A program made the translations under genes and the position numbers. A DNA stretch of 64,000 bases from Rothia endophytica (GTDB lineage: Bacteria; Actinomycetota; Actinomycetes; Actinomycetales; Micrococcaceae). The notes under the pieces were generated by a model that did no database searches, was not told the origin of the DNA, and worked only from the letters and a program-made list of their open reading frames with translations. The DNA lies in assembly GCF_928381505.1 (NCBI RefSeq), contig NZ_CAKMSJ010000008.1:1-64000 (forward strand), given 5' to 3'. This document shows positions 27,249 through 35,655 of the stretch, one piece after another; position 1 is the first letter of the stretch, and each line of letters begins with the position of its first letter.

Positions 27249-27325
27249 GCCCCTATAGCCCAATTGGCAGAGGCAGAGGACTTAAAATCCTTGTGTTCTG
27301 GGTTCGAGTCCCAGTAGGGGCACCA
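27249..27325 (+). tRNA. tRNA with UAA anticodon and short variable loop (tRNA-Leu by anticodon)
   Basis: The acceptor stem GCCCCTA (27249-27255) pairs perfectly with TAGGGGC (27315-27321), followed by A73 and an encoded CCA (27323-27325). The anticodon arm GAGGA / TCCTT flanks the loop CTTAAAA (27281-27287), anticodon TAA. The T arm is CTGGG / CCCAG with loop TTCGAGT. The D arm pairs GCC with GGC. The variable region is only five bases (GTGTT), a class I shape, whereas bacterial leucine tRNAs normally have a long variable arm. The product is a well-formed tRNA, but charging with leucine is not assured. Confidence 0.88.
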
Positions 27326-27329
27326 CATC

Positions 27330-27360
27330 AAGGCCCGGTGCTAGTAGCACCGGGCCTTTT
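27330..27360 (+). terminator. terminator after the tRNA gene
   Basis: AAGGCCCGGTGCT (27330-27342) pairs perfectly with 27346-27358 around a three-base loop, and ends in TTTT. It lies four bases after the tRNA CCA. Confidence 0.9.
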
Positions 27361-27407
27361 GCATAGTAAGAACCCACACCCTTTTAGTATGTAACCGAAA
27401 GCCCCGC

Positions 27408-28289
27408 ATGACTACTCCACGCCTCTTTGCCGTTGACCTCGATGGAACCCTTCTCACCGACACCAAAACCTATAACCATGAGCAACTGGACCGCGTTCTT
27501 GAGCTGATGGCTGCGGAGGGGTCGCACTTGGCGATAGCTACCGGAAACCAGATGCCCAAGGTGGACGAATATTTGGCGGGGCACGAACACCACGCTAACC
27601 TGCACTACATCGCAGAAAACGGTGCCATCATTCACAATCAGGGCAGAGACCTGGCGCTTTGGGGTTTTAGCCCCCAGCTGGTCCATGGCACACTAGAGGC
27701 CCTGCACCAGCACCCGGAGATAGGCATCATTGTTTCCTGCCGACATCACTCCTACATTCCGGCTGACCGCCTTGACATCATTTCAGCAATCGTTCACTCG
27801 CATCTCTCTGCCACCGGTATGGAAATACCGGGTTGCGATCCTGCTGATCCTCTAAGCGTGGTTCGTCCTTTCTACCCCAACGTTGAGACAATTGACGATG
27901 TAGAAGCTATTACGGATACGGTGGTCAAGATTGCTCTGAACACCGATTCCTCCGCCGATGTTTACAAGACCATGAGCATGCTGGAGGAGACTCTGCCCAA
28001 GGGGATTACCCCCACCTCATCTGGTTTTGGGGCGATTGATCTCATTCTTACCGGCAATCACAAGGGGCACGGTCTGTCATGGTTGGCTGACTATTTGGGT
28101 ATCCCGCAGAGCCAGACCATAGCCTATGGGGATTCCGGGAACGATCTTGAAATGTTCCAGTACGCAGCCATAGCTATCGCTATGGAAGAAAGTGACCCAC
28201 GCCTGCTGGCTGAAGCGAACTTTAGCATTGGCAGCAACAGGGACGGCGCCGTGCTGGACCACATCGAAAAGACCCTTACTGATTCTTAG
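27408..28289 (+). CDS. HAD family (Cof-type) phosphatase
   Basis: Cytoplasmic magnesium-dependent phosphatase of the HAD IIB (Cof/YbiV) group, acting on sugar phosphates or similar metabolites; the substrate is unknown. The 293-residue protein has motif I FAVDLDGTLL with the two catalytic Asp residues (about 10 and 12), motif II AIATGN, Lys in motif III near KGHGLSWL, and motif IV YGDSGNDLEMF. A large cap lies between residues about 85 and 200. It is flanked by the tRNA terminator and the Bax-inhibitor-like gene and is probably monocistronic. Confidence 0.85.
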   Translation: MTTPRLFAVDLDGTLLTDTKTYNHEQLDRVLELMAAEGSHLAIATGNQMPKVDEYLAGHEHHANLHYIAENGAIIHNQGRDLALWGFSPQLVHGTLEALHQHPEIGIIVSCRHHSYIPADRLDIISAIVHSHLSATGMEIPGCDPADPLSVVRPFYPNVETIDDVEAITDTVVKIALNTDSSADVYKTMSMLEETLPKGITPTSSGFGAIDLILTGNHKGHGLSWLADYLGIPQSQTIAYGDSGNDLEMFQYAAIAIAMEESDPRLLAEANFSIGSNRDGAVLDHIEKTLTDS

Positions 28290-28403
28290 TCTGAAAGTTG
28301 CCTGGGGAGCTTATAGCCCAGAGAAAAATACCCAGCAAAGAAGCATACTTTTCGGTAGGCTAACAAGTAACGTTTCCACGACTACCATTAGGAGAACACA
28401 GCC

Positions 28404-29300
28404 GTGGCAGGTAACCCACTTCTCAACAGCATGACCAAGCCAAAGGGCGATTCCCGCTTTGGTCAGTTCGGTGCTGGCGGCACCACAACCGCTCACCCCT
28501 ACGGTCAGCAGACCTACGGTAACTACCAGCAGCCCCAGTATGGGCAGAACCCCTACGGTCAGCAGCAGTACGCTCAGCCGACTGCAGAAGAGCTGAACCA
28601 GATGTACGGTGCGGGCACCGCAGGCCCTGCTGATACTAACCGTCTGACCATCAACGACGTCATCGTCAAGACCGGTCTAAACCTCGGCATTGTCGTCTTT
28701 GCAGCCGTGATCGGCTGGGCTTTCCCTGCTCTGATGTTTGTTGGCATGATCGCCGGCCTGGCACTGGGCATCACCAACGCAGTGAAGAAAAAGGTTTCAC
28801 CTGCCTTGGTCATGGCTTACTCTTTCGCACAGGGTCTGCTGGTGGGCGGTATTTCTGGTGTTTTCGAGACGATGTACCCCGGCATTGTGGTGCAGGCTGT
28901 CCTTGCCACACTGATTGTCTTTGCCACTGTGCTGACTCTCTACTCATCAGGCAAGATTCGCGCTACCGCTAAGATGACCCGTTTCTTCATGATTGCGACC
29001 ATCTCCTACGCCGTCTTTGCTCTCATCAACCTGGGCTCAGCAATCTTCTTCAGCTACAACATGCGCAGTGATATCACCATCATGGGCATTCCGCTGGGGC
29101 TCATTATCGGTCTTTTCGCCGTGCTACTGGCGACCTACTCGCTGCTGCTTGACTTCACCAACGTCAGTGAAGCAGTGAAGATGGGTCAGCCTGAGCGCGA
29201 ATCCTGGCGTCTTGCCTTCGGTCTGATCGTCACCCTCGTGTGGCTCTACATCGAGATTCTGCGCGTCATTTACTTCGTGCGATCCATGGCAGATAACTAA
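28404..29300 (+). CDS. Bax inhibitor-1/YccA family membrane protein
   Basis: Membrane protein of the Bax-inhibitor-1 superfamily, whose characterised bacterial members (YetJ) are pH-sensitive calcium leak channels. It has a GTG start and 298 residues. The first 75 residues are a polar, Gln/Tyr/Gly-rich segment (GQQTYGNYQQPQYGQNPYGQ), low-complexity and probably disordered. Seven membrane segments follow, starting at NLGIVVFAAVIGWAFPALMF, with YSFAQGLLVGGISGVFETMY in the middle. The C-terminal region has the acidic YSLLLDFTNVSEAV and the last helix with WLYIEILRVIYF. A stable hairpin follows the stop codon. Confidence 0.88.
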   Translation: MAGNPLLNSMTKPKGDSRFGQFGAGGTTTAHPYGQQTYGNYQQPQYGQNPYGQQQYAQPTAEELNQMYGAGTAGPADTNRLTINDVIVKTGLNLGIVVFAAVIGWAFPALMFVGMIAGLALGITNAVKKKVSPALVMAYSFAQGLLVGGISGVFETMYPGIVVQAVLATLIVFATVLTLYSSGKIRATAKMTRFFMIATISYAVFALINLGSAIFFSYNMRSDITIMGIPLGLIIGLFAVLLATYSLLLDFTNVSEAVKMGQPERESWRLAFGLIVTLVWLYIEILRVIYFVRSMADN

Positions 29301-29316
29301 ACCATAATCCAGTACC

Positions 29317-29357
29317 AGAAGGGGGAGGGAGAAGCGTTGAGCATCCCTCCCCCTTCT
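29317..29357 (+). terminator. hairpin after the Bax-inhibitor-like gene
   Basis: AGAAGGGGGAGGGA (29317-29330) pairs perfectly with TCCCTCCCCCTTCT (29344-29357), loop 13 bases. The tail is not T-rich. Confidence 0.7.
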
Positions 29358-29432
29358 CGCGTACAAGTTCCTTTATCGCCGGTATATGAGATACCTAGAA
29401 CAAGCACGAGATAATCATGGGAAGATAAAAAT

Positions 29433-30710
29433 ATGAGTGTACAAGTCCCCGACACCAGAAGCAGAGATACCCAAGAGCCCTCTGCCCACTATGTTTCACC
29501 CGCGCTTCAGATAGCGGCTGGCTGGTCGTGGCGCCTGCTGGTCGTGGGTATTGCCGCGGCTGCGCTCTACTGGATGTTCTCCAAGATCTCGCTGATCGTC
29601 ATTTCTATCATGATTGCCGCGCTTTTGGCAGGGCTCGTGTCCCCTGTCGTTTACTTCCTGCGGAAAAACAAAATTCATGCAGGTATCGCAACAGCTATCA
29701 CCGAAATCGGTCTTATCGCTGGCGTTATCGGCCTGCTAACGCTCGTTGGCCAGCAACTGACCGCTGGGTTCTCATCACTGTCTGACCAGGTGGCAGAGGG
29801 CTGGAATCAGTTGGTTGCCCTGCTCAACAACCTCCCCATTGACCTGGGTGCCGATCGCATTGATGGCTACATTAGCCAGCTTACCGAGGCGATCCAAAAC
29901 AACACATCCAGCATCATCAGTGGTGTTGCCAGCGTGGGCTCAACCGCCGCTGATATCGGCACTGGCACCGTTATCGTGCTCTTCACTCTCATCTTCTTCC
30001 TCATGGAGGGTGAGCGTATCTGGCTCTTCATCGTTAAGCTTTTCCCACGCCGCTCACGCCTTGCCGTCAACGGGGCTGGCCGTCGTGGTTGGAAGTCACT
30101 GGTCAGCTACGTGCGCGTACAGGTCTTCGTAGCAGCGGTGGACGCCGTGGGTATTGGTCTCTCGGCCTTCTTCTTGGGCGTGCCGCTAGCTTTCCCCCTG
30201 GGTGTCCTGGTTTTCCTGGGTTCCTTTATTCCCGTGGTTGGTGCACTTCTGACCGGCGCCATCGCGGTACTGCTCGCTCTGGTAGCTAACGGACCTATCA
30301 ACGCCCTTATCATGCTGATCATGGTGCTGATCGTGCAGCAGGTTGAATCAAACATTCTTCAGCCCCTGGTCATGGGTAAGGCGGTCTCTCTGCACCCGCT
30401 TGCCGTCGTCATCGTGGTCATCGCCGGTTCAACCCTTTACGGTATTATCGGCGCTCTCTTTGCTGTGCCTGTGCTTGCAATCGTCAACACGGTGGTGAGA
30501 TACCTGACCGGACGAGAGTGGGAGAGGGACCCAGATATTAGGCAGAGTGAGTTCCTCTATCCGCACGAAATAAAGCGCCGCAACAAAAAAGCGATTGCTG
30601 AAAAAGTTAAGGAACGCTTAGAACGCAAGAAGGAAATAGAAAAGAAGCAGGAAGCTACCGCAGAAGCGGTTGAGACCTCTGCCGCTCCTGATTCTTCAGC
30701 AGCCCGTTAG
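29433..30710 (+). CDS. AI-2E family transporter
   Basis: Integral membrane protein of the AI-2 exporter/permease (TqsA/PerM) family. The substrate is unknown; members include AI-2 exporters and sodium-proton antiporters. The 425-residue protein has a short polar N-terminus and about eight membrane segments. Typical landmarks are a long amphipathic middle (residues about 105-165, with LSDQVAEGWNQLVALLNNLP) and the C-terminal half AFPLGVLVFLGSFIPVVGAL, then VQQVESNILQPLVMGKAVSL. The C-terminal tail is strongly charged (KAIAEKVKERLERKKEIEKK) and probably a coiled coil in the cytoplasm. ilvA starts 31 bases later, so the two could share a transcript. Confidence 0.88.
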   Translation: MSVQVPDTRSRDTQEPSAHYVSPALQIAAGWSWRLLVVGIAAAALYWMFSKISLIVISIMIAALLAGLVSPVVYFLRKNKIHAGIATAITEIGLIAGVIGLLTLVGQQLTAGFSSLSDQVAEGWNQLVALLNNLPIDLGADRIDGYISQLTEAIQNNTSSIISGVASVGSTAADIGTGTVIVLFTLIFFLMEGERIWLFIVKLFPRRSRLAVNGAGRRGWKSLVSYVRVQVFVAAVDAVGIGLSAFFLGVPLAFPLGVLVFLGSFIPVVGALLTGAIAVLLALVANGPINALIMLIMVLIVQQVESNILQPLVMGKAVSLHPLAVVIVVIAGSTLYGIIGALFAVPVLAIVNTVVRYLTGREWERDPDIRQSEFLYPHEIKRRNKKAIAEKVKERLERKKEIEKKQEATAEAVETSAAPDSSAAR

Positions 30711-30741
30711 CAACCAGCCCACAATACAAAGGTAGACATCA

Positions 30742-31983
30742 GTGGAAGCACTGCCCGTTCAGCTTGCAGATATCCAAAACGCCTCCAACCTGCTTGAAGG
30801 CGTTATTGAGCGCACCCCTGTGGCTCACTCCCGCGCGCTCAGTGAGATTCTGGGGGCCGAGGTCTTTCTCAAGTGTGAGAATCTGCAACGATCCGGTTCT
30901 TTCAAGGTACGCGGTGCCTACGTCCGTATGGCGCAGCTCAGTGACGCTGAGAAAGCGCTGGGTGTCGTGGCAGCATCAGCGGGTAACCATGCCCAGGGTG
31001 TAGCCCTCGCGGCCTCGCGCCTGGGGATTGCAGCCCGAATTTATATGCCGCGCGGTGCAGCCCTGCCTAAAATTGCTGCAACCCGCAGCCACGGTGCTGA
31101 GGTGATCTTACACGGCAACACCGTGGACGATGCTCTCGCAGAAGCCAAGCAGTATGCCCAGCAGACCGGTGCGATTTTTGTGCACCCCTTCGACAACGAA
31201 GACATCATCGCTGGCCAAGGAACCCTGGGCCTTGAGATTCTCGATCAGGTCCCTGATGTAGATACCATCCTGGTTGGCGTGGGTGGTGGCGGGCTACTGG
31301 CCGGCCTTTCTGTGGCGGTACGTGCCAAGGAGAAAGAGCTGGGCAAAAAAATCCGCATCATCGGTGTGCAAGCAGAACACGCTGCTGCCTACCCGCCCTC
31401 ACTGGCAGCGGATGCCTTAGTACCCCTGAAAAAGGTTTCGACCATCGCTGACGGTATTGCGGTGGGCCGCCCTGGTCAGTTGCCTTTTACCATCATCAAA
31501 TCCCTGGTGGACGATGTTCATACCGTCTCTGAAGACGATATCGCCCGTGCGCTCATCTTCCTTCTTGAGCGCAACAAGCTGGTGGTTGAACCTGCAGGTT
31601 CTGTATCGGTTGCTGCGCTCATGAGCGGTTCATTGACCGAGAAGTATGGCGACTTGGGCACCACTGTCTGCCTGCTCTCTGGCGGCAACATTGACCCCAT
31701 GCTGATGCTCAAGGTTATCCAACGCGGTCTATCAGCTGCGGGTAGGTTCATGACTATCAAACTGATGTTGACCGACCGCCCCGGTGAGCTCACCTCAATT
31801 TCACGCATTATCTCTGAGCACGACGCCAACGTGACCGGCGTGGACCACACCCGCTTAGGCGGTGCTCTGTCCATGGGCGATGTTTCAATTACCATCGATA
31901 TGGAAACTAAGGGCGCCGAGCACTGTAAAGAGGTCATCGCTGCCCTAGAGGCTGAGGGTTACCAGCCCATCGTCGTGCAGTAA
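30742..31983 (+). CDS. ilvA: threonine ammonia-lyase
   Basis: PLP enzyme that deaminates threonine to 2-oxobutanoate, the first step of isoleucine biosynthesis. It has a GTG start and 413 residues. The PLP Lys lies in GSFKVRGAYVRM (about residue 55), the substrate loop is ASAGNHAQGVALAA, and the phosphate-binding Gly loop is VGVGGGGLLAGLS. The C-terminal 80 residues form one ACT-like regulatory domain (LMLTDRPGELTSISRIISEH), as in short actinobacterial forms. This suggests allosteric control by isoleucine or valine, but a catabolic role cannot be excluded. A bidirectional terminator separates it from convergent greA. Confidence 0.93.
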   Translation: MEALPVQLADIQNASNLLEGVIERTPVAHSRALSEILGAEVFLKCENLQRSGSFKVRGAYVRMAQLSDAEKALGVVAASAGNHAQGVALAASRLGIAARIYMPRGAALPKIAATRSHGAEVILHGNTVDDALAEAKQYAQQTGAIFVHPFDNEDIIAGQGTLGLEILDQVPDVDTILVGVGGGGLLAGLSVAVRAKEKELGKKIRIIGVQAEHAAAYPPSLAADALVPLKKVSTIADGIAVGRPGQLPFTIIKSLVDDVHTVSEDDIARALIFLLERNKLVVEPAGSVSVAALMSGSLTEKYGDLGTTVCLLSGGNIDPMLMLKVIQRGLSAAGRFMTIKLMLTDRPGELTSISRIISEHDANVTGVDHTRLGGALSMGDVSITIDMETKGAEHCKEVIAALEAEGYQPIVVQ

Positions 31984-32010
31984 ACCTGGCTTTTCTGACT
32001 GACATACAAT

Positions 32011-32056
32011 AAGGCCCCGGCATTCTCACCATCACGGGTGAGGACGCCGGGGCCTT
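32011..32056. terminator. bidirectional terminator between ilvA and greA
   Basis: AAGGCCCCGGC (32011-32021) pairs with GCCGGGGCCTT (32046-32056), and an inner CTCACC (32025-32030) pairs with GGTGAG (32037-32042). It lies between two convergent stop codons (31983 and 32073), so it can serve both genes. Confidence 0.8.
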
Positions 32057-32072
32057 AGTCTATCGCGAGCTT

Positions 32073-32573
32073 TTAGCCGGTAAAGGGCTTAGCTGAGATG
32101 ATCTTGACGGGAATCTGCTTGCCATTGGGTGCTTCGTAGGAAAGCTCGTCGCCAACCTTGTGACCGTTGATGGCGGAACCCATAGGTGACTTTTCGCTGA
32201 AAACCTGCAGTTCGCTGTCACCCACCAGGGAGTCAGCAACTTCGCGGGAGCCCAGCAAGAAGCTCAGCGCTTTACCGCCAATTTCTGCCTTAATAACCAT
32301 GCCGGGCTCAACAATGCCGTCGTCTGCAACGGGCTTATCCGAGACCTGGGCATTTTCTAGCAGGTGCTTGAGCTGGGCAATGCGGCCCTCGTTCTTGCCC
32401 TGCTCTTCGCGGGCTGCGTGGTAGCCGCCGTTTTCTTTCAGATCACCTTCGTCGCGAGCAGCCGAGATGCGCTCCACGATTTCCTGGCGGTAAGGGCCAG
32501 AAAGATGATCGAGTTCAGCCTGCAGACGGTCGTATGCTTCCTGGGTGAGCCAGGCGCCTTCGTTTTCAGCCAT
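32073..32573 (-). CDS. greA: transcription elongation factor GreA
   Basis: Enters the RNA polymerase secondary channel and stimulates cleavage of backtracked transcripts. The 166-residue protein has the N-terminal coiled-coil hairpin (LTQEAYDRLQAELDHLSGPY to about residue 75) with the acidic tip in ARDEGDLKENGGYH. The C-terminal FKBP-like domain follows (SPMGSAINGHKVGDELSYEA). The length and layout match GreA. It is monocistronic, with a ribosome site (AAGGAGG on the minus strand) just before the ATG at 32573. Confidence 0.95.
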   Translation of the reverse strand: MAENEGAWLTQEAYDRLQAELDHLSGPYRQEIVERISAARDEGDLKENGGYHAAREEQGKNEGRIAQLKHLLENAQVSDKPVADDGIVEPGMVIKAEIGGKALSFLLGSREVADSLVGDSELQVFSEKSPMGSAINGHKVGDELSYEAPNGKQIPVKIISAKPFTG

Positions 32574-32728
32574 TTTTCCTCCTTGGACGCGAGCTTCCCG
32601 ATACGCTGGGTAAGATCCGCTACTAACGAGAGAGGCACCCGCTAACTGGGTGCCGCCCTGAGATATATGTGACCCAGTTTACCCATAGAGGCTGGTCTTA
32701 GACCAATGTTCTCCCCTGAGCTAAAGAA

Positions 32729-33154
32729 CTACTTATTTTCAGGGATCCAACAGGTATCAATGGTTACGGTATGCGCAGCACCGAGTGTGCGAAAGGCTAC
32801 GGTTTGTACTGAGATGCCGTTGCCGTTTTCATCGGCGTAGGGGCCAATAGCGACTTCTTTCCAGCCCACCGGCGCCCCTGAAGGGTTAAGAGCCTTGAGC
32901 GCGCACACTGCGGTATCTTCGGGGTTTTTGCTCACCTCAAAGGTGACATCAACTTCGTTATCGCTGGTCAGCGTGAATCCGATGTCCCGGGCTGTGGGAT
33001 TACCCTGCGAAGAGACCTGCACCCAAAGGACAAACGCCACACCTAGGGCAACGCCCAGCGCTGCTAGGACGTACCAGAACGATGCGGGTAGTTTTCTACG
33101 CTGGGTGGGCTGGCCATAGCGGTGTGAAAGGGTGGGTGCGGTCATTGTGCTCAT
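32729..33154 (-). CDS. DUF4307 membrane protein
   Basis: Actinobacterial protein of unknown function, conserved divergently from the mycothiol amidase gene. The 141-residue product has a short basic cytoplasmic N-terminus (HRYGQPTQRRKLPASFW), one membrane helix (YVLAALGVALGVAFVLWVQV, about residues 28-47) and an extracytoplasmic beta-rich domain. That domain has DIGFTLTSDNEVDVTFEV, CALKALNPSGAPVGW and a second Cys in TIDTCWIPENK, which could form a disulfide (inference). Confidence 0.82.
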   Translation of the reverse strand: MSTMTAPTLSHRYGQPTQRRKLPASFWYVLAALGVALGVAFVLWVQVSSQGNPTARDIGFTLTSDNEVDVTFEVSKNPEDTAVCALKALNPSGAPVGWKEVAIGPYADENGNGISVQTVAFRTLGAAHTVTIDTCWIPENK

Positions 33155-33175
33155 TCATCTGGGGTAATACTGAGG

Positions 33176-33211
33176 TTTATGGTGCTCTGCTCTTTCGCTA
33201 GAATTGAGCAC
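33176..33211 (+). promoter_or_regulatory. candidate mca promoter with flanking dyad
   Basis: TTTATG (33176-33181) and TAGAAT (33199-33204) are spaced 17 bases. GTGCTC (33182-33187) and GAGCAC (33206-33211) form an inverted repeat around the -10, a possible operator in the divergent mca/DUF4307 region. By-eye only. Confidence 0.35.
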
Positions 33212-33285
33212 AGCAAAACATCGGGTTACCACTCCCACGATACCGTTTCTCACTCACCGATTCACCTCCTAGCGCCGAAAGCATC

Positions 33286-34248
33286 ATGATGAATACACCT
33301 CAGTCACAACCTCTCTTTGATCGTGCGCACCTTGCTCCGCTTGAGGAGGACTACACCGGTTTGCGCATCTTAGCAGTGCATGCCCACCCCGATGACGAGT
33401 CCTCTAAGGGCGCCGCTTCCATGGCAGCTTACGTTCAGCGCGGAGCGCGCGTGATGGTTGCATCCATGACAGGCGGTGAACGCGGCGATATTTTAAACGC
33501 TGAGGTTGATAGCAACCCGGCAGCTCACCGTGACCTACCGGGAGTTCGGCGGTCCGAGATGAAAAAAGCAGCTGAAATTCTGGGTGTAGAACACCGTTGG
33601 GTGGGTTTTGTCGATTCCGGTCTTCCTGAAGGTGACCCCCTGCCGCCTTTGCCCTTTGGCTCCTTCGCAACGCTACCCCTTGAACAGGCTGCCGCGCCTC
33701 TCATTCGGCTGGTGCGAGACTTCAAGCCCCACGTGATTCTCGCTTACGACGAGATCGGCGGCTACCCCCACCCCGATCATATTATGAGCCATCGGGTAGC
33801 TATGGAGGCTTACGAGAAAGCTGGGGACGCCACCGCCTACCCGGGCATCGGTGCCCCCTGGGAAGTCTCCAAGATTTACTACGACCGTGCCTTCAGCCCA
33901 GATCGTATGACAACTTTCCACACCTACCTGGTGGAGCAGGGGCACGAATCACCCTTTGCTCGCTGGGTAGCTGAGGCAATGGAAGGTGACGGCAAGGGGC
34001 ACACCCCACCGGTTTCCCGCCACAAAACCACCACCCGCATCCTTGCAGCAGACCACTTTGACCAGCGAGATGCAGCTCTACTGGCCCATCAGTCACAGGT
34101 TGCACCCGACTCCCTCTTCTTTGCTATCAGCCCCCAGGAGCAAAGCCAGATCTGGCCCTTTGAAGACTACGTACTAGCTTTCAGCAGAGTCAGCTCCCAA
34201 CTGCCAGAAACCTGCTTCGCAGCAGGTATTGATTACGCAGCGCGCTAA
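33286..34248 (+). CDS. mca: mycothiol S-conjugate amidase
   Basis: Zinc hydrolase that cleaves mycothiol-toxin conjugates so that the acetylcysteine-bound toxin (mercapturate) can be exported. The 320-residue protein has the zinc motif AVHAHPDDESSKGAAS (residues about 30-45) with His, Asp and Asp, and the third ligand in GGYPHPDHIMSH. TGGERGDILN is typical. It matches Mca better than the paralogue MshB because of its length and the Mca-like C-terminus (DYVLAFSRVSSQLPETCFAAG). The start could be either of two adjacent ATGs. It shows that the organism makes mycothiol. Confidence 0.88.
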   Translation: MMNTPQSQPLFDRAHLAPLEEDYTGLRILAVHAHPDDESSKGAASMAAYVQRGARVMVASMTGGERGDILNAEVDSNPAAHRDLPGVRRSEMKKAAEILGVEHRWVGFVDSGLPEGDPLPPLPFGSFATLPLEQAAAPLIRLVRDFKPHVILAYDEIGGYPHPDHIMSHRVAMEAYEKAGDATAYPGIGAPWEVSKIYYDRAFSPDRMTTFHTYLVEQGHESPFARWVAEAMEGDGKGHTPPVSRHKTTTRILAADHFDQRDAALLAHQSQVAPDSLFFAISPQEQSQIWPFEDYVLAFSRVSSQLPETCFAAGIDYAAR

Positions 34249-34334
34249 GAAGGGTAAGCTATCTTCCCCACCACCTATAATGGGAGACAGGCCTAAGCGC
34301 TTTTTACGTTCCACGACCCTAAGGATGCCCAACC

Positions 34335-34676
34335 GTGTCATCTCTGACCCTTGCAGCCCTCACCGTTGCAGCAGAAGCGACCCCCACCGTCATCACCACG
34401 GTTAACCCTGATGGCACCTTCCGCGGGTCTCCCGGAATCGTCGGTTTCGGAGTGACCTTCGTTCTGGCCGTGGTCATCGTGATGCTGGGTCTTGACCTAA
34501 CCCGCCGCGCTCGCCGTCTGCGCTATCGGAGCGAATATGCCATTGCCCGTGAAGCTGAGGAGCTAGCGAAGGCTGAGGCCGCGGCGTCCGCTGCCCAAGC
34601 TGCTACCCCTGAAGTGCACCCCACTGTCAAAGATGAAGCGGTGGTAGCGCAGGATCACTTGCGCCGCCCGCACTAG
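34335..34676 (+). CDS. small single-pass membrane protein
   Basis: A 113-residue protein of unknown function that starts at GTG 34335. The N-terminal 40 residues are polar with TPTVITTVNPDGTFRGSPG, probably outside. One membrane helix follows (IVGFGVTFVLAVVIVMLGL, about residues 37-55), then a basic DLTRRARRLRYRSEYAIARE stretch. The cytoplasmic tail is Ala/Glu-rich and probably helical. Genes of this kind are frequently found next to mca in actinobacteria. A strong terminator follows. Confidence 0.7.
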   Translation: MSSLTLAALTVAAEATPTVITTVNPDGTFRGSPGIVGFGVTFVLAVVIVMLGLDLTRRARRLRYRSEYAIAREAEELAKAEAAASAAQAATPEVHPTVKDEAVVAQDHLRRPH

Positions 34677-34701
34677 GTACCGTGCCCTAAGACCATAAAA
34701 G

Positions 34702-34742
34702 AAACCTGGCAGCCCCACAGGGGGGGGTGCCAGGTTTTTCTT
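34702..34742. terminator. bidirectional terminator between convergent genes
   Basis: AAACCTGGCA (34702-34711) pairs with TGCCAGGTTT (34728-34737), with an inner CCCC/GGGG pairing. T-rich tails occur on both strands. It serves the small membrane protein (plus) and the hemolysin III homologue (minus). Confidence 0.85.
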
Positions 34743-34753
34743 ATGCTCCTGTG

Positions 34754-35503
34754 CTATACCGCGAAAATTGCCAGCATGACCGCAATGTAGTGCAGAATAA
34801 AACCGATCACGGTGCAGGCATGGAAAAGTTCGTGGAAACCAAAGATGGAGGGGGACATGCGCGGCCACTTGCTGGCGTAAAAGATAGCGCCAACGATGTA
34901 GAAGGCGCCGCCTGTGGCAATCAGAATCATGGCGGTAGGTGATACCTGCCAGAAATCACCGAGGAAGAAGACCGCTAAGAGACCCATCATCATGTAAATC
35001 GGGGTGTAGAGCCAGCGGGGAGCACCCGTCCAGAGTACGCGGAAGAGCACCACCGATAGTGCACACCCCCAGATCGTCCAGAGCAGGACTGCCTGCTTGG
35101 TTCCGCTCAGCAGAGTGAGTGCGATGGGGGTATAGGTGCCGGCAATGAGCAGGGCAATGTTAGCGTGATCCAGCCGCTTGAGCAGCATACGCGCTTTAGC
35201 CGGCCAGAAGCCACGGTGGTACATGCCCGAGACACCAAAGAGCAGCACACCGGTCAGGGCGAAAACGGCGCAGGCAAGAGCAAGGGTTCCGCCCCCTGAA
35301 AGGGCAATGAGGACGATGCCAGCAATAAAGGCTACGGGTGCGAAGGCCGCATGAATCCAGCCGCGCATTTTAGGTTTACCGTTGAGACGGTAGAACTCCA
35401 TGATTTCGTGCTGGGTTTCACTAAGACGCTCCATGACCCCGTGGGAACGGTCATGAGGTGCTACCTGCTGGCCGGAGGACGGTGAGTTGGTGGTCTTTTC
35501 CAT
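34754..35503 (-). CDS. hemolysin III / PAQR family membrane protein
   Basis: Seven-helix membrane protein of the hemolysin III (TrhA/YqfA) family, distantly related to eukaryotic progestin/adiponectin receptors. Bacterial members influence membrane lipid or energy balance, but the activity is unproven. I choose ATG 35503 (MEKTTNSPSS), giving 249 residues; the frame runs on to 35605 without support. The conserved metal-site residues are visible: SGMYHRGFWPAKARMLLKRL, DHANIALLIAGTYTPIAL and, near the C-terminus, FHELFHACTVIGFILH. The cytoplasmic N-terminus is about 50 residues. It is monocistronic and divergent from the prenyltransferase gene. Confidence 0.85.
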   Translation of the reverse strand: MEKTTNSPSSGQQVAPHDRSHGVMERLSETQHEIMEFYRLNGKPKMRGWIHAAFAPVAFIAGIVLIALSGGGTLALACAVFALTGVLLFGVSGMYHRGFWPAKARMLLKRLDHANIALLIAGTYTPIALTLLSGTKQAVLLWTIWGCALSVVLFRVLWTGAPRWLYTPIYMMMGLLAVFFLGDFWQVSPTAMILIATGGAFYIVGAIFYASKWPRMSPSIFGFHELFHACTVIGFILHYIAVMLAIFAV

Positions 35504-35655
35504 ACATTTAGTATGACTGGTATAAATTCTGGTGAGAAGTAGATGCTTGGACGCGCAGTGATCTTGAGCTGTGGGCTGATGAGACAGCGCCCGGCACCAG
35601 GGCAAAGGGCTAGAATAGGGGAGTGAAAAACCTCTCTGATCGGTCAGGAGCCAGC

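Noticed and set aside
35506..35605. N-terminal extension of the hemolysin III homologue
   Set aside because: The extra residues are not membrane-like, and the ATG at 35503 fits family N-termini better.
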